From Duganella sp. Root336D2 (GTDB lineage: Bacteria > Pseudomonadota > Gammaproteobacteria > Burkholderiales > Burkholderiaceae_D): 64,000 nucleotides of DNA. Position 1 is the stretch's first letter. Each line of letters begins with the position of its first letter. The stretch covers positions 75,005 through 139,004 of the forward strand of contig NZ_LMDB01000035.1 of the NCBI RefSeq assembly GCF_001425005.1, read 5' to 3'. Positions 15,457 through 24,342 of this stretch are shown in pieces. The translations under genes were made by a program, and so were the position numbers. Below the pieces are notes generated by a model that was not told the DNA's origin, did not search any database, and saw nothing but the letters and a program-made list of their open reading frames with translations.

Positions 15457-17541
15457 TCACAGCGCGACTTCCGCTGCAAGCTTGAACGTGCGCTGCCCAC
15501 TTCCCGTCACCTCTCGCAAGGCATCCTGGCGGCCGTCCTCGAAAATCTGTGTATTGCGCGTATCAGGCCCCAGTGCATTACTTGCGGTGGCGCGCAAGGC
15601 CAGGCCCGGCCGCAATCGCCAGGTGGCGTGCAGGTCCAGCCGGCGTTCGGTATTCCGCCCGCTCCATTGCGAGACCGATGCATGTGCCAGGCTGCCCTTC
15701 TGCAGGTTCCAGTTGAAGCCTGCCGTCGCTTGCGCGCCAAAGCGGAAATCGAGGCCCCCATTGATTGTCAGCGGCACTTGCTCGCCAAGCCGGTTGCCCG
15801 GCGCCGGCACCGAATCCACATGCGACCAATTGCGCGTCACTCCCAGCCGCGCCCTGGTCCCCTCGCCCAGCGCCATGCGCGCGTCAAACTCCAGTCCCTG
15901 GGTAATGGCGCCGCCGATATTGCCTGGCGAAGCCACCCATTTACCCTTGTCCTGGAACAGCACCGGCTGGATAACGCTGCTAATGCGACGATGATAGGCC
16001 GCCAGGCTAACCATGCTCTCCTTGCCGAAATAGCTTTCGTAAGCGGCATCGATGCCCCACGCCAGTTCCGGGCGCAAGCCCGGGTTGCCCTGCACGTCGG
16101 GATTTGCCGGACCGTTGCCATTGTTGACAGTAAAACGGCGCGGCACCAGGTCGCGCGTATTGGGCGCCTTGTAGCTGCGTGCGAGGCCAAGCCGCAATTG
16201 GTCGCGCGACCCGGGCAGGCGCCACAGCAGATGGGCCACCGGACTCAAGACGCTGGACGTGCTGCTGACGTCCGCCAGGTCACGTCCATTGGTCAGGGTG
16301 CGCAGGCTTTCCCAGCGCAGGCCGAGGTATGCATCGAGCCCATTCGATACCGTCCATTCGTCTTGCGCGAACATGGCCAATCGCCGCACACGGGCGATGT
16401 AGCGCTGGTCAAGCCCGCCAAGCGGTTCGCCTGCCGCACTGGAATCTTCCTGGCGCCGCCATTCCGCGCGCCGTGCCGCCGAGCCGTCCCAGCCCGCTGC
16501 CAACACGTGCCTGCCGCTACCGCCCAGGCGCAGCTTGCCGCTGCTGCTGGCGCCATCGTCCGCTGCGCTTGCGACGACGTGGCGCAGCCGGAGCGCATCC
16601 CCCGCCGCATTCCCTCCATTGAAAATATAGTCGCTCTTGCGCCGGTTACGCGCCAGTCCGGCTTTCCAGTCGATGCGGCCTGCTTCCCCGAGGCGATGGC
16701 TGGCCTCCATGTCGCTGCGGGCCATGTCCGTGCGGGCATCTGCGCTGTAGGTACTCGTTGGAAAATCGCTCGAATCGCCGATCAAGGCGGCTTCCCGGGC
16801 AGCGCCACGGTTGCGGCTGCGCGCATGGTCGAGCAGTCCTTGCCAGGCCACTTTCGTTCCACCGTCGAATTTCCAGTTCAGGCGCGGGACCAGTCCCACG
16901 CGTTCGGTGGCAGAAAAGTTCTGCTCCGACGTGAGGCGCCTGGCCGACAATGTACGCTCAGCGATGCTAGCGTCTGCTGCACTCTTTCCGCGTGCGGCCT
17001 GTATCGTCACGTTGCCGGAATAGTCGTCACCAGGGCGCGACAGGTCAAACGACGCTTCCGGTGACCAGCCGGCGCCCGACTCGTTGCCGGCCAGCGTGGC
17101 CTGCGACTTGGCACGCCCTGCACTTCGGCGCAAAACGATGTTGATGCTGCCCGCAATACCCTGGGTGCTGCTGTCTGCACTTGCACTGCGCAGGATTTCA
17201 ATGCGCTCGACAAGCTCCGGCGCCAGGCTGTCCGGCGAAAAACCCGGCGGTGCCGGCTCTCCATTCAGCAGGAATTGCGTGCGTCCGCCGCCCAATCCCC
17301 GCATCTGCACCTGCCCCCCGTTCACCGTCACCCCAGGCTGGCGCCGCAGGGTATCGGCCAGGCTCGGGTCGCCGAAGCGCAAAAGCTCTTCGCGTGAAAC
17401 GACAATCCGACCCGCAATGTCGTCGCGACGTTGTTGCAAGGTTCCGGTCGCCTTGACCTCAACACGTGCCATGTCGTTGTCGGCGCTGGCGCAAAGCGGA
17501 ACTAAAAACAGGGAAAGCAGGATTCGCATCGTAATGCTCAT
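15457..17541 (-). CDS. TonB-dependent receptor
   Basis: This is an outer-membrane receptor of about 694 residues. The signal peptide is MRILLSLFLVPLCASA (initiation at MSITMRILL, 17541, or four codons later at 17529). A plug domain follows with EVKATGTLQQRRDDIAGRIV, VTVNGGQVQMRGLGGGRTQF and ERIEILRSASADSSTQGIAG. The barrel ends with a typical alternating strand (ERTFKLAAEVAL-like). It is smaller than many siderophore receptors. It is divergent from a LytS/LytTR pair with repeated motifs between them, so it is probably regulated by that pair. No Fur-like box is obvious. Substrate unknown. Confidence 0.88.
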   Translation of the reverse strand: MSITMRILLSLFLVPLCASADNDMARVEVKATGTLQQRRDDIAGRIVVSREELLRFGDPSLADTLRRQPGVTVNGGQVQMRGLGGGRTQFLLNGEPAPPGFSPDSLAPELVERIEILRSASADSSTQGIAGSINIVLRRSAGRAKSQATLAGNESGAGWSPEASFDLSRPGDDYSGNVTIQAARGKSAADASIAERTLSARRLTSEQNFSATERVGLVPRLNWKFDGGTKVAWQGLLDHARSRNRGAAREAALIGDSSDFPTSTYSADARTDMARSDMEASHRLGEAGRIDWKAGLARNRRKSDYIFNGGNAAGDALRLRHVVASAADDGASSSGKLRLGGSGRHVLAAGWDGSAARRAEWRRQEDSSAAGEPLGGLDQRYIARVRRLAMFAQDEWTVSNGLDAYLGLRWESLRTLTNGRDLADVSSTSSVLSPVAHLLWRLPGSRDQLRLGLARSYKAPNTRDLVPRRFTVNNGNGPANPDVQGNPGLRPELAWGIDAAYESYFGKESMVSLAAYHRRISSVIQPVLFQDKGKWVASPGNIGGAITQGLEFDARMALGEGTRARLGVTRNWSHVDSVPAPGNRLGEQVPLTINGGLDFRFGAQATAGFNWNLQKGSLAHASVSQWSGRNTERRLDLHATWRLRPGLALRATASNALGPDTRNTQIFEDGRQDALREVTGSGQRTFKLAAEVAL

Positions 17542-17553
17542 GTGGTGAAAGAA

Positions 17554-17599
17554 CGATGCGCATTGTTCGCGAGAGTTTCGATAAAGCGATGCGGATTGT
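17554..17599. promoter_or_regulatory. Direct-repeat operator candidate for the LytTR regulator
   Basis: CGATGCGCATTGT at 17554-17566 and CGATGCGGATTGT at 17587-17599 are direct repeats with starts 33 bp apart, three helical turns. A related CGATGCGAATC lies on the opposite strand at the start of the TonB receptor gene (about 17525-17535). LytTR proteins bind paired direct repeats, and the LytTR gene lies downstream, so this is the likely control point for receptor and kinase. Confidence 0.5.
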
Positions 17600-17657
17600 G
17601 ACGAACACCCGGCCCACCGGGACGAATGCCCAAATGCGGCTGATATACTGCCGCGCC

Positions 17658-18752
17658 ATGGACCGACTACTTTCAATGCCGCCTTGGCTGCGCGCTTTGC
17701 TGGCCAACTTCGCGCTGTGGACGCTGGTATGCGCGCTGGCCGGCATCACCACCTACAGCGACCGCATCGACAGCGGCGACACGCGCAGCTATTGGCTGAT
17801 GACAGCCGGCTGGTGGTTCGGCTACTCGGTGATGATGGTGCAAAGTTATTTGCTGTACATGTTCTACCGCCTCCGTCCCGCATGGCTCGCCAGCATGCGG
17901 CGCGTCGGCATGGGCTACCTCACCTTCCTTGCAGTTTGCTGGCCGACCGCAATGCTTGGACTGGCCTTGCGCCGTTGCCTCAAATTCGACCTCCCTCCGA
18001 CCCTTGGCAATGCGTGGAACTATGTGCTCACCATGGATAAACTCGAGTGGTTCGTCGAATACGTGCTGCTGACGATGGCCTTCGGCGTTGTCGTGGCGAT
18101 CCTCCTTTGGCGCCAGCGGCGCCAGCAAGACCGGCAACTGGCCCAGGCCCTGCTATCGCTTGAGCGCCAGCGGCTCGCCGCGCTGCGCGGCCAACTCGAA
18201 CCGCACTTCATTTTCAACACGCTGAGCGCGATCGGCGCCATGGTACGCATGGACGACAAGGCGCTCGCGCTGGACGGCTTGTCCCGCCTCGGCGACTTGC
18301 TGGAATACGCCTTGCTCAGCAGCGAATGCGATTGGGTGGAAGCCGCCAAGGAACTTGAATTCGTCAGCAATTACCTGGACCTGCAGCGCCTGCGCTTTGG
18401 CGAACGACTGCAGGTACGCATCGAGGGCGCGCATTTGCTCGATGACGGCGTCGACTGCCCGCCGATGCTGCTGCAGCCACTGGTCGAGAATGCCTTGCGC
18501 CACGATCTTGAATGCCATGAAGGCGCCAGCGATATCGAAGTGGCTTTCGTTCGGCATGGGGAGCACCTCAAAGTGCTGGTCTCGAACCCGGCCAGCCTGC
18601 AGCCCGCACCTTCCGCGGGCCTGGGAATCGGCTTGCGCGGCATTCGGGCACGCCTTCAACTGGCCTACGGTGACGCGGCCTCCCTGGCCACCAGGCATGT
18701 CGGCAACCGCTTCGTGGCGGAGCTGTCACTTCCCTGGAGCTGTCGCCAATGA
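17658..18752 (+). CDS. LytS/YehU-type sensor histidine kinase
   Basis: This membrane histidine kinase of the HPK8/LytS type has 364 residues. Four hydrophobic segments occupy about residues 10-150. The His_kinase domain follows, with LRGQLEPHFIFNTLSAIGAM (phospho-His 183), the NYLDLQRLRFGERL box, PPMLLQPLVENALRH as the N-box, and a glycine box GLGIGLRGIRARLQ. I used the ATG at 17658; a longer in-frame start at 17556 would run across the repeated operator motif. It overlaps the response-regulator gene by 4 bp (ATGA), so the two are translationally coupled. Confidence 0.88.
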   Translation: MDRLLSMPPWLRALLANFALWTLVCALAGITTYSDRIDSGDTRSYWLMTAGWWFGYSVMMVQSYLLYMFYRLRPAWLASMRRVGMGYLTFLAVCWPTAMLGLALRRCLKFDLPPTLGNAWNYVLTMDKLEWFVEYVLLTMAFGVVVAILLWRQRRQQDRQLAQALLSLERQRLAALRGQLEPHFIFNTLSAIGAMVRMDDKALALDGLSRLGDLLEYALLSSECDWVEAAKELEFVSNYLDLQRLRFGERLQVRIEGAHLLDDGVDCPPMLLQPLVENALRHDLECHEGASDIEVAFVRHGEHLKVLVSNPASLQPAPSAGLGIGLRGIRARLQLAYGDAASLATRHVGNRFVAELSLPWSCRQ

Positions 18753-19504
18753 AAGCACTCATCGTAGATGATGAGGCCCACGCCCGCACCAACCTCCGGC
18801 TTGCCCTGTTCACTTTGGGATGGGAAGTTGCTGGGGAATGCGCCGGTGCGGCGGCCGCACGATCCTTCCTTGGATCAGGCAGTGCGGACATTGTGCTGCT
18901 CGACGTGCAAATGCCCGTGGAGTCGGGACTGGATTTCGCACTTGAACTAAGCCGCCTTGAATCGCCGCCGTTAATCGTATTTGTAACTGCCCACCGGGGT
19001 CACGCACTGGAAGCATTCGACGTCCACGCCCTCGACTACATCGTCAAACCGGTTGACGAACGCCGGCTGCAGCAAGCGCTCGAGCGCGCCGGCAGGCTGG
19101 TCGACCAGCGCGCCGCATATACGCGAGCCCTGCGCGGCTTTGTCGATCCATTGCCCGGCTACTGGACCGAGCTGGCCGTGCGCTCAGTTGGCAGGATAGA
19201 CCGCGTCAACCTGTCGGACGTGCTATGGATTGAGTCTGCCGGAAACTATGTCGAACTGCACCTGTCGCAGCGCACCTTCCTGCATCGCAGTACCCTGTCG
19301 GAGCTGGAACGCTACCTGGACCCGGCGCAATTCCTTCGCATCCACCGCCGCATCCTCGTACGTAGCTGCCAGATGCTGGCCATGCGCCAGCTCCAGGAAG
19401 GAAGCCACGAACTGACGCTGGCCGGCGGTGCGCAACTGCCGGTCAGCGAGCGTTATGCCGCGTCGGTGAAGACGCGCCTGGCGCGCCCTACTCCACCCAG
19501 CTGA
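18749..19504 (+). CDS. LytTR-family response regulator
   Basis: This 251-residue response regulator has an N-terminal receiver (IVDDEAHARTNL, phospho-Asp52 in LLDVQMPVESGLDF, Lys in YIVKPVDERR) and a C-terminal LytTR DNA-binding domain (from about residue 145; DVLWIESAGNYVELHL, then LRIHRRILVRS). It is partner of the kinase directly upstream and a likely regulator of the TonB receptor across the divergent promoter. Its last 17 bp overlap the end of zwf on the opposite strand. Confidence 0.92.
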   Translation: MKALIVDDEAHARTNLRLALFTLGWEVAGECAGAAAARSFLGSGSADIVLLDVQMPVESGLDFALELSRLESPPLIVFVTAHRGHALEAFDVHALDYIVKPVDERRLQQALERAGRLVDQRAAYTRALRGFVDPLPGYWTELAVRSVGRIDRVNLSDVLWIESAGNYVELHLSQRTFLHRSTLSELERYLDPAQFLRIHRRILVRSCQMLAMRQLQEGSHELTLAGGAQLPVSERYAASVKTRLARPTPPS

Positions 19505-20951
19505 AGCCATCGCGCGCCAGCAGTGCGAACGACTCGGAAGGGCCCCAGGTCCCGGCCGCGTAAGGATTCGGCTTCTCGGCCAGTGCGCTCCAGCCATTGA
19601 TGATCGGGTCAGCCCATTCCCAGGCCGCTTCCAGTTCGTCGCGGCGCATGAAGTGGGTCAGGCGGCCACGCACCACGTCGATCAGCAGGCGCTCATAGGC
19701 CTCGGCCCTGCGCTGGGAGAATGCCGACTGCAGGTCCAGGTTCAGCGCTACCTGCTGCATTTGCATGCCGCTGCCGGGCTGCTTGGCCATGAGCTGGAGC
19801 TTGATCGCCTCTTCCGGTTGCAGTTCGATCACCAGCCGGTTGGCCACGCCGCCCGGCGTTTCCGGGAACAACGGGAACGGTGGATTCGCGAACTCAATCA
19901 CGATCTTGGACGACCGGCGCGCCATGCGCTTGCCGGTACGCAGGTAGAACGGCACTTTGGACCAGCGCCAGGTATCGACATAAGCGCGCATTGCCACGAA
20001 GGTCTCGGTACTGCTGCCTTCCGGTACATTGCGCTCCTCCAGGTAGCCAGGCACTTCCTGGTTGCCGCTCACGCCGCGCACGTATTGGCCGCGCACTGTG
20101 TCGCGCGCAATGGAGGCAAGGCTGAATCGGCGCAGCGAGCGCAGGACCTTGAGCTTCTCGTCGCGCACCGCATCCGGCGCCAACGAGGCCGGCGGTTCCA
20201 TTGCGACGATGCACAGCAGCTGCAGCAAGTGGTTCTGCACCATGTCGCGCATGGCACCGGCGCTGTCGTAGAAACCGGCGCGGCTGCCCACGCCCACTTC
20301 TTCGGCCACCGTAATCTGCACGCTGGTGATGTTCGGCGCGCGCCACAGGGGCTCCAGGATCGAGTTACCAAAGCGCAGCACCATCAGGTTTTGCACGGTC
20401 TCCTTGCCCAGGTAGTGGTCGATACGGTAAATCTGCGATTCCTCGAAATGCCTGCCGACTGCTTCATTGATCTCCACCGCGGACGCCAGGTCGCGGCCGA
20501 GTGGTTTCTCGAGCACCACGCGCGCATTGCGGTCGACCAGCTTGGCTTCGGACAGTTTGTCGCAAATGGTGGTAAACAGCGACGGCGCGGTCGCCAGGTA
20601 GAACACGCGCTCCGCACCGGGGCGCGAGACTTTTGCCAGCGGCGCCATGCCGTCTTTTTCCACATCGATGCGCACGAACTCCAGCAGCTGCTGGAAACTG
20701 CGCCAGGCCTCATCCGTAAAGTTTTCGCCGCTGATAAAGGGGCGCGAATGCTCCTCGACGAAGGCCAGGTAAGCCGCGCGGTCATATTCCTGGCGGCCCG
20801 TGGAAATGATGCGTGTCCCAGGCGGCAGGTTGCCGTGCAGGTGCGCCATATACAGCGCCGGCAGCAGCTTGCGCATGGCGAGGTCACCGACCCCGCCGAA
20901 GATGATCATGTCGAGTGGCAGGCTGGAATCGAATTGGGGAGTAGAAGTCAT
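19488..20951 (-). CDS. zwf: Glucose-6-phosphate 1-dehydrogenase
   Basis: This 487-residue enzyme oxidises glucose-6-phosphate to 6-phosphogluconolactone, the entry to the oxidative pentose-phosphate and Entner-Doudoroff routes. The N-terminal NAD(P) site is IIFGGVGDLAMRKLLPALY (GxxGDLA), followed by the active-site motif YRIDHYLGKETVQN with its catalytic His. VVLEKPLGRDL and the long C-terminal beta+alpha domain are complete (LRTGKRM, ..WADPI). It stands alone; no pgl or edd gene is adjacent in this window. The end overlaps the LytTR gene convergently by 17 bp. Confidence 0.95.
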   Translation of the reverse strand: MTSTPQFDSSLPLDMIIFGGVGDLAMRKLLPALYMAHLHGNLPPGTRIISTGRQEYDRAAYLAFVEEHSRPFISGENFTDEAWRSFQQLLEFVRIDVEKDGMAPLAKVSRPGAERVFYLATAPSLFTTICDKLSEAKLVDRNARVVLEKPLGRDLASAVEINEAVGRHFEESQIYRIDHYLGKETVQNLMVLRFGNSILEPLWRAPNITSVQITVAEEVGVGSRAGFYDSAGAMRDMVQNHLLQLLCIVAMEPPASLAPDAVRDEKLKVLRSLRRFSLASIARDTVRGQYVRGVSGNQEVPGYLEERNVPEGSSTETFVAMRAYVDTWRWSKVPFYLRTGKRMARRSSKIVIEFANPPFPLFPETPGGVANRLVIELQPEEAIKLQLMAKQPGSGMQMQQVALNLDLQSAFSQRRAEAYERLLIDVVRGRLTHFMRRDELEAAWEWADPIINGWSALAEKPNPYAAGTWGPSESFALLARDGFSWVE

Positions 20952-21010
20952 ATCGAGCTAAAGTTCAGTCACGGTAGCAAGTCGGAACGCTAATAATACC
21001 CAAACTCTCA

Positions 21011-21032
21011 TTTTGCGGCAGAAACCGCAAAA
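21011..21032. terminator. Hairpin downstream of NTF2-like gene
   Basis: TTTTGCGG at 21011-21018 pairs with CCGCAAAA at 21025-21032 around a six-base loop. It lies 3' of the minus-strand NTF2-like gene and just upstream of zwf. It lacks a clear U-tract after the stem, so it is a weak terminator candidate. Confidence 0.35.
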
Positions 21033-21064
21033 ATGGCCCGGTGACGCCACTACCCCAGCGGCGC

Positions 21065-21559
21065 TCAGTTTTCCTTGGCGACTTCCGGCATGGCCGAGGA
21101 ATGATGATTCATGATCTTCCACTCACCATTGATCTTTTCATAGACGTAGGTATAACGCGCCCTTACCTTGGCCGGCTTGCCGTCCTTGACGATGTCGAAG
21201 GTGTACGCGCCACTATCAAGGGCAGTGTTCTCGTCCAGCACACGGATCTGGCGATAGTTGATCGTGCCTTTCGGCTTCAAGGCCAGGAAGTGGTCGAAAT
21301 AGTCGCCAATCTCCGCCGGGGTCGCGCGAATCCTGTTGGACACGGTTGGCTGCAGGATGCCATTGGCCGCGTACAGTTTGACGACTTCGCTGGTCTTGCC
21401 TGTCGCAAGCGCCGCGTTCCACTTGTCGAACAAGCCCGCAATTTCCTTTTCAGCCGCCGTAGCGGGAACTGCCGCCACACCCTGATACGACACAGCCGGT
21501 TCAGCGGCGTGCACGACCGGACCAGCGAGCAAGGCGGCAACAAACAGCATGGACTTCAT
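21065..21559 (-). CDS. Exported NTF2-like (SgcJ/EcaC-type) protein
   Basis: This 164-residue protein begins with a signal peptide (MKSMLFVAALLAGPVVHA). The mature part is a SnoaL/NTF2-like alpha+beta cone: EKEIAGLFDKWNAALATGK, VVKLYAANGILQPTVSNRIR, GDYFDHFLALKPKG, then strands ending ARYTYVYEKINGEWKIMNHH. This is the pattern of the SgcJ/EcaC and CaMKII-association-like family. AAGGA before the ATG at 21559 fixes the start; upstream frame is unsupported. Ligand or enzymatic role unknown. Confidence 0.8.
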   Translation of the reverse strand: MKSMLFVAALLAGPVVHAAEPAVSYQGVAAVPATAAEKEIAGLFDKWNAALATGKTSEVVKLYAANGILQPTVSNRIRATPAEIGDYFDHFLALKPKGTINYRQIRVLDENTALDSGAYTFDIVKDGKPAKVRARYTYVYEKINGEWKIMNHHSSAMPEVAKEN

Positions 21560-21633
21560 ATGGGTTTCCTTTTGATGATTGAAGAGAACCCAGTATGCAA
21601 GCCCCTGCGAAAACAAAAATCTGCCGGCCGGCG

Positions 21634-21662
21634 GTGACGGCCTATGCCGCCTGGCATATAAT
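21634..21662 (+). promoter_or_regulatory. Sigma-70-like promoter of LuxR gene
   Basis: TATAAT at 21657-21662 is preceded by GTGACG at 21634-21639 with a 17-base spacer. It sits 30 bp before the GTG start of the LuxR-type regulator. Confidence 0.5.
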
Positions 21663-21691
21663 CGGCACGATAATCTTTTACAAACCTGCAT

Positions 21692-22474
21692 GTGACGCCT
21701 CCATCAAATCCCCCCGCGGCCCTTGCCGACAATGCGCGCAACACGCGCCGCCAGTACCGCCTCGGCGAAAGCAGCGCGGCGCGATGGCGGCTTCTGACCG
21801 ATGCGGCGGCGATCCTGGCCAGCGATGGTGCCCGTCCCAAAGCGCTGTCCAGCGTACTTGCCAAAGCGCTGGCATTCCTTTCCCTCGAAGACGGCGTGCT
21901 GCTGGAGACGCGGGACGACGGCCTGCATGTTTGCGCCGCCCAGGGTTCCGTATCGCCTGTTGGCGCACGCATCATGCCCAGGTACGCGCTGGCCGCCGCC
22001 ACGCAGCACAACCAGCAGGCGCCCGTCATTGGGCATGGCGTAAGCAGTGCGCTGCGTATCAGCCGCGACCCGCAGGTTGGAATGGAGGTATTGGTGCCAC
22101 TGCACTTTGATGGCAAGAACTGCGGCGTTCTCGGGCTACTCAGCGCGCCGCCCGCACCGCCACCGAATCCGGAAGACATAGCGACCCTGCAGGCCGCGGC
22201 CACGCTCCTTGCCGCGGCCATGGCAGCTTCCAGGCATACTGCGGCGCGGCCAGTACGGCCAGGCCTGGCGGAGATCAGTGAAGTGCTGACCCCGCGCGAG
22301 TTGCAGGTCTTCGCGCTGCTGCCGAGCGGCATGACCAATGCGGCAATGGGCGAACAATTGGGGATCGCGACCGGCACTGTCAAAGTCCACGTCGAACGCA
22401 TCCTGCATAAACTGGCGCTGGGGGACCGGACCCAGGCCGCCGTGCGCGCGGCCGACTACGGATTTGGCGCATGA
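21692..22474 (+). CDS. GAF-LuxR transcriptional regulator
   Basis: This 260-residue protein starts at GTG 21692. The middle (about residues 30-180) looks like a GAF sensor (LAFLSLEDGVLLETRDDGLH, GMEVLVPLHFDGKNCGVLGL). The C-terminus is a LuxR-type HTH (about 195-255): EVLTPRELQVFALLPSGMTN, then AMGEQLGIATGTVKVHVERI. It has no receiver domain, so it is not a classical response regulator. It overlaps the following kinase gene by 4 bp (ATGA), so regulator, kinase and lone receiver are one operon. Confidence 0.85.
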   Translation: MTPPSNPPAALADNARNTRRQYRLGESSAARWRLLTDAAAILASDGARPKALSSVLAKALAFLSLEDGVLLETRDDGLHVCAAQGSVSPVGARIMPRYALAAATQHNQQAPVIGHGVSSALRISRDPQVGMEVLVPLHFDGKNCGVLGLLSAPPAPPPNPEDIATLQAAATLLAAAMAASRHTAARPVRPGLAEISEVLTPRELQVFALLPSGMTNAAMGEQLGIATGTVKVHVERILHKLALGDRTQAAVRAADYGFGA

Positions 22475-24342
22475 CGATGCCTGACCGCAGGCAGCACCCG
22501 CGCCACTGGCCGTTGGCTTGGAAAGGTAGCGTCGTCATCGCCGCCTCCACCGTCCTCCTGCTGGTGTCGGCGATCACCAGCTACCGGCTGGAGCGCAACA
22601 CTGCCGTCGCGACGACGGACATGATGCGCACCATGCAGGCGCAAAGCGAGATCCAGCACCTGCATATGCTGGTCGCCGAAGCGGCAACCGGCGTGCGCGG
22701 CTATTTGCTGACCGGGCGCGATGATTTCCTGACGCCATATCGCGCAGCGAACAAACAACTACCCGCAACCGTGGCCAATTTGCAGGCCACCGCGACCGAC
22801 CCTGAGCAACGCGAACGCCTGCAGCGCGTACTGCCGCTGCTGCAGGCCAAGCTGGCCAGCCTCGACCAGTTGCGCGGGCAGCGTAATGCCAGCGAAGCCG
22901 AACTGCAGGAGCACCTGCTGCGCAGCAAGCAGATCCTCGACCAGCTGCGTGCCGAGATGTCCGCCATGAACCGGCGCGAGGCCGCCCTGGTGGCACAACG
23001 CACGGAAGAATTGCAGCAGGCGACGAACCGCAATCTCTGGACCACAATGGCCATCATTCCGGTCGGCCTGGCCGGTGCGCTGGCGACGCTGATATTCATC
23101 ATCGGCCTGGTACGGCGGGTTCGCCTGGCGGCAGAGAATGCGGAACGCCTGACGCTCGACCTGCCTTTGGCGCCGGCTCTCGACAACACCGACGAACTGG
23201 GCCAACTGGCCGAAAGGCTGCACCAGGCCAGCTTGCTGCTGGCGGGCCGCGCTTCCGCAGCGCAGGCGGCCAGCGTGGCCAAGACGGAGTTCCTGGCGCG
23301 CACCAGCCACGAATTGCGCACCCCGCTGCACGCCATCCTCGGCTATGCGCAGTTGCTGGCAGCCGATTGCCGTGAACCGCGCGAGCGCGAACATGCGGCG
23401 CAGATCAGCAGCGCCGGCCAGCATTTGCTATCGCTGATCAACGAGGTACTCGACATCGGCAGCATCGAGGCCGGCAAACTGGCCCTGGAAAACGCTCCGG
23501 TCGCGCTGGCGCCCCTGGTGGCAGAGGCGCTGGCCCTGGTACAGCCGATGGCAGGCAAGCGCTCGGTCCAGCTGCGAGTCGGTCTCGCAACCAACTGCAC
23601 CGTGCTGGCGGACCGTCAGCGCCTGTTGCAGGTATTGCTTAACGTGCTCTCCAACGCAGTCAAATACGGTGCGTCCGGCGGCACCGTCGGGATTGGCTGG
23701 CATATCGAGGACAACACCGTCATCATCGATATCGATGATGACGGTGCCGGCATTCCGCCGTCCCGCCGGCATCGACTGTTCGCGCCATTCGACCGGCTCG
23801 GTGCTGAACGCAGCCGCACCGAGGGGGCGGGCCTGGGACTCGCAGTGTCGAAAGCCTTGATGCAGGTGATGCGGGGCGATATCAACCACTCCGCCCGTTC
23901 CGGCGGGGGCAGCCGCTTCACCCTCACGCTGCCGGCCATGCTGGACGATGCGGCTGCCATGGTGAGCGTTCCAGGCGCCGCCACGCCACCAGCTGTACCC
24001 GCGAACGCGGCCACGCATCATGCGCTGCTCATCGAAGATGATGCGTCGACCCGCATCCTGGTCAGCACGCTCCTGCAACGGCGTCCACACTGGCGCCTGG
24101 CCGTCGCCGCAGATGCGGCCGGCGGCGCCGCACTGGCACATGAAACGCAGCCAGACTTGCTGCTGCTCGGAGCCGGTCTGTCCGATTCCTTCGTCTCAGC
24201 GGGCGGAGATGCGGCGGGCATCGCCCCGATATTGCTCGGCGCGGCGACAGGAACGGCTGGCGCGGGCTGGCAGCACCTGGCCAAGCCGCTCAAAGTACCG
24301 GACTTTTACGCCATGTTGGACAAGATCGAGCAATCGCCATGA
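22471..24342 (+). CDS. CHASE3 hybrid histidine kinase with degenerate receiver
   Basis: This 623-residue membrane kinase starts with a hydrophobic span at about residues 16-32, then a CHASE3-like periplasmic helical sensor (LHMLVAEAATGVRGYLLTGR, DDFLTPYRAA) and a second span at about 190-212. HisKA carries TSHELRTPLHAILGY with phospho-His 280. HATPase shows NVLSNAVKYGASGG, DIDDDGAGIP and EGAGLGLAVSKA. The C-terminal receiver keeps LIEDDASTR and the terminal KPL, but the phospho-acceptor position is Gly567 (LLLLGAG) instead of Asp, so it probably cannot be phosphorylated. It overlaps neighbours by 4 bp on both sides; the next gene supplies an intact receiver. Confidence 0.9.
   Translation: MTMPDRRQHPRHWPLAWKGSVVIAASTVLLLVSAITSYRLERNTAVATTDMMRTMQAQSEIQHLHMLVAEAATGVRGYLLTGRDDFLTPYRAANKQLPATVANLQATATDPEQRERLQRVLPLLQAKLASLDQLRGQRNASEAELQEHLLRSKQILDQLRAEMSAMNRREAALVAQRTEELQQATNRNLWTTMAIIPVGLAGALATLIFIIGLVRRVRLAAENAERLTLDLPLAPALDNTDELGQLAERLHQASLLLAGRASAAQAASVAKTEFLARTSHELRTPLHAILGYAQLLAADCREPREREHAAQISSAGQHLLSLINEVLDIGSIEAGKLALENAPVALAPLVAEALALVQPMAGKRSVQLRVGLATNCTVLADRQRLLQVLLNVLSNAVKYGASGGTVGIGWHIEDNTVIIDIDDDGAGIPPSRRHRLFAPFDRLGAERSRTEGAGLGLAVSKALMQVMRGDINHSARSGGGSRFTLTLPAMLDDAAAMVSVPGAATPPAVPANAATHHALLIEDDASTRILVSTLLQRRPHWRLAVAADAAGGAALAHETQPDLLLLGAGLSDSFVSAGGDAAGIAPILLGAATGTAGAGWQHLAKPLKVPDFYAMLDKIEQSP

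Noticed and set aside
15079..17064. 661-codon frame opposite the second TonB receptor
   Set aside because: Antisense shadow with no family features; the receptor has a signal peptide, plug and barrel.
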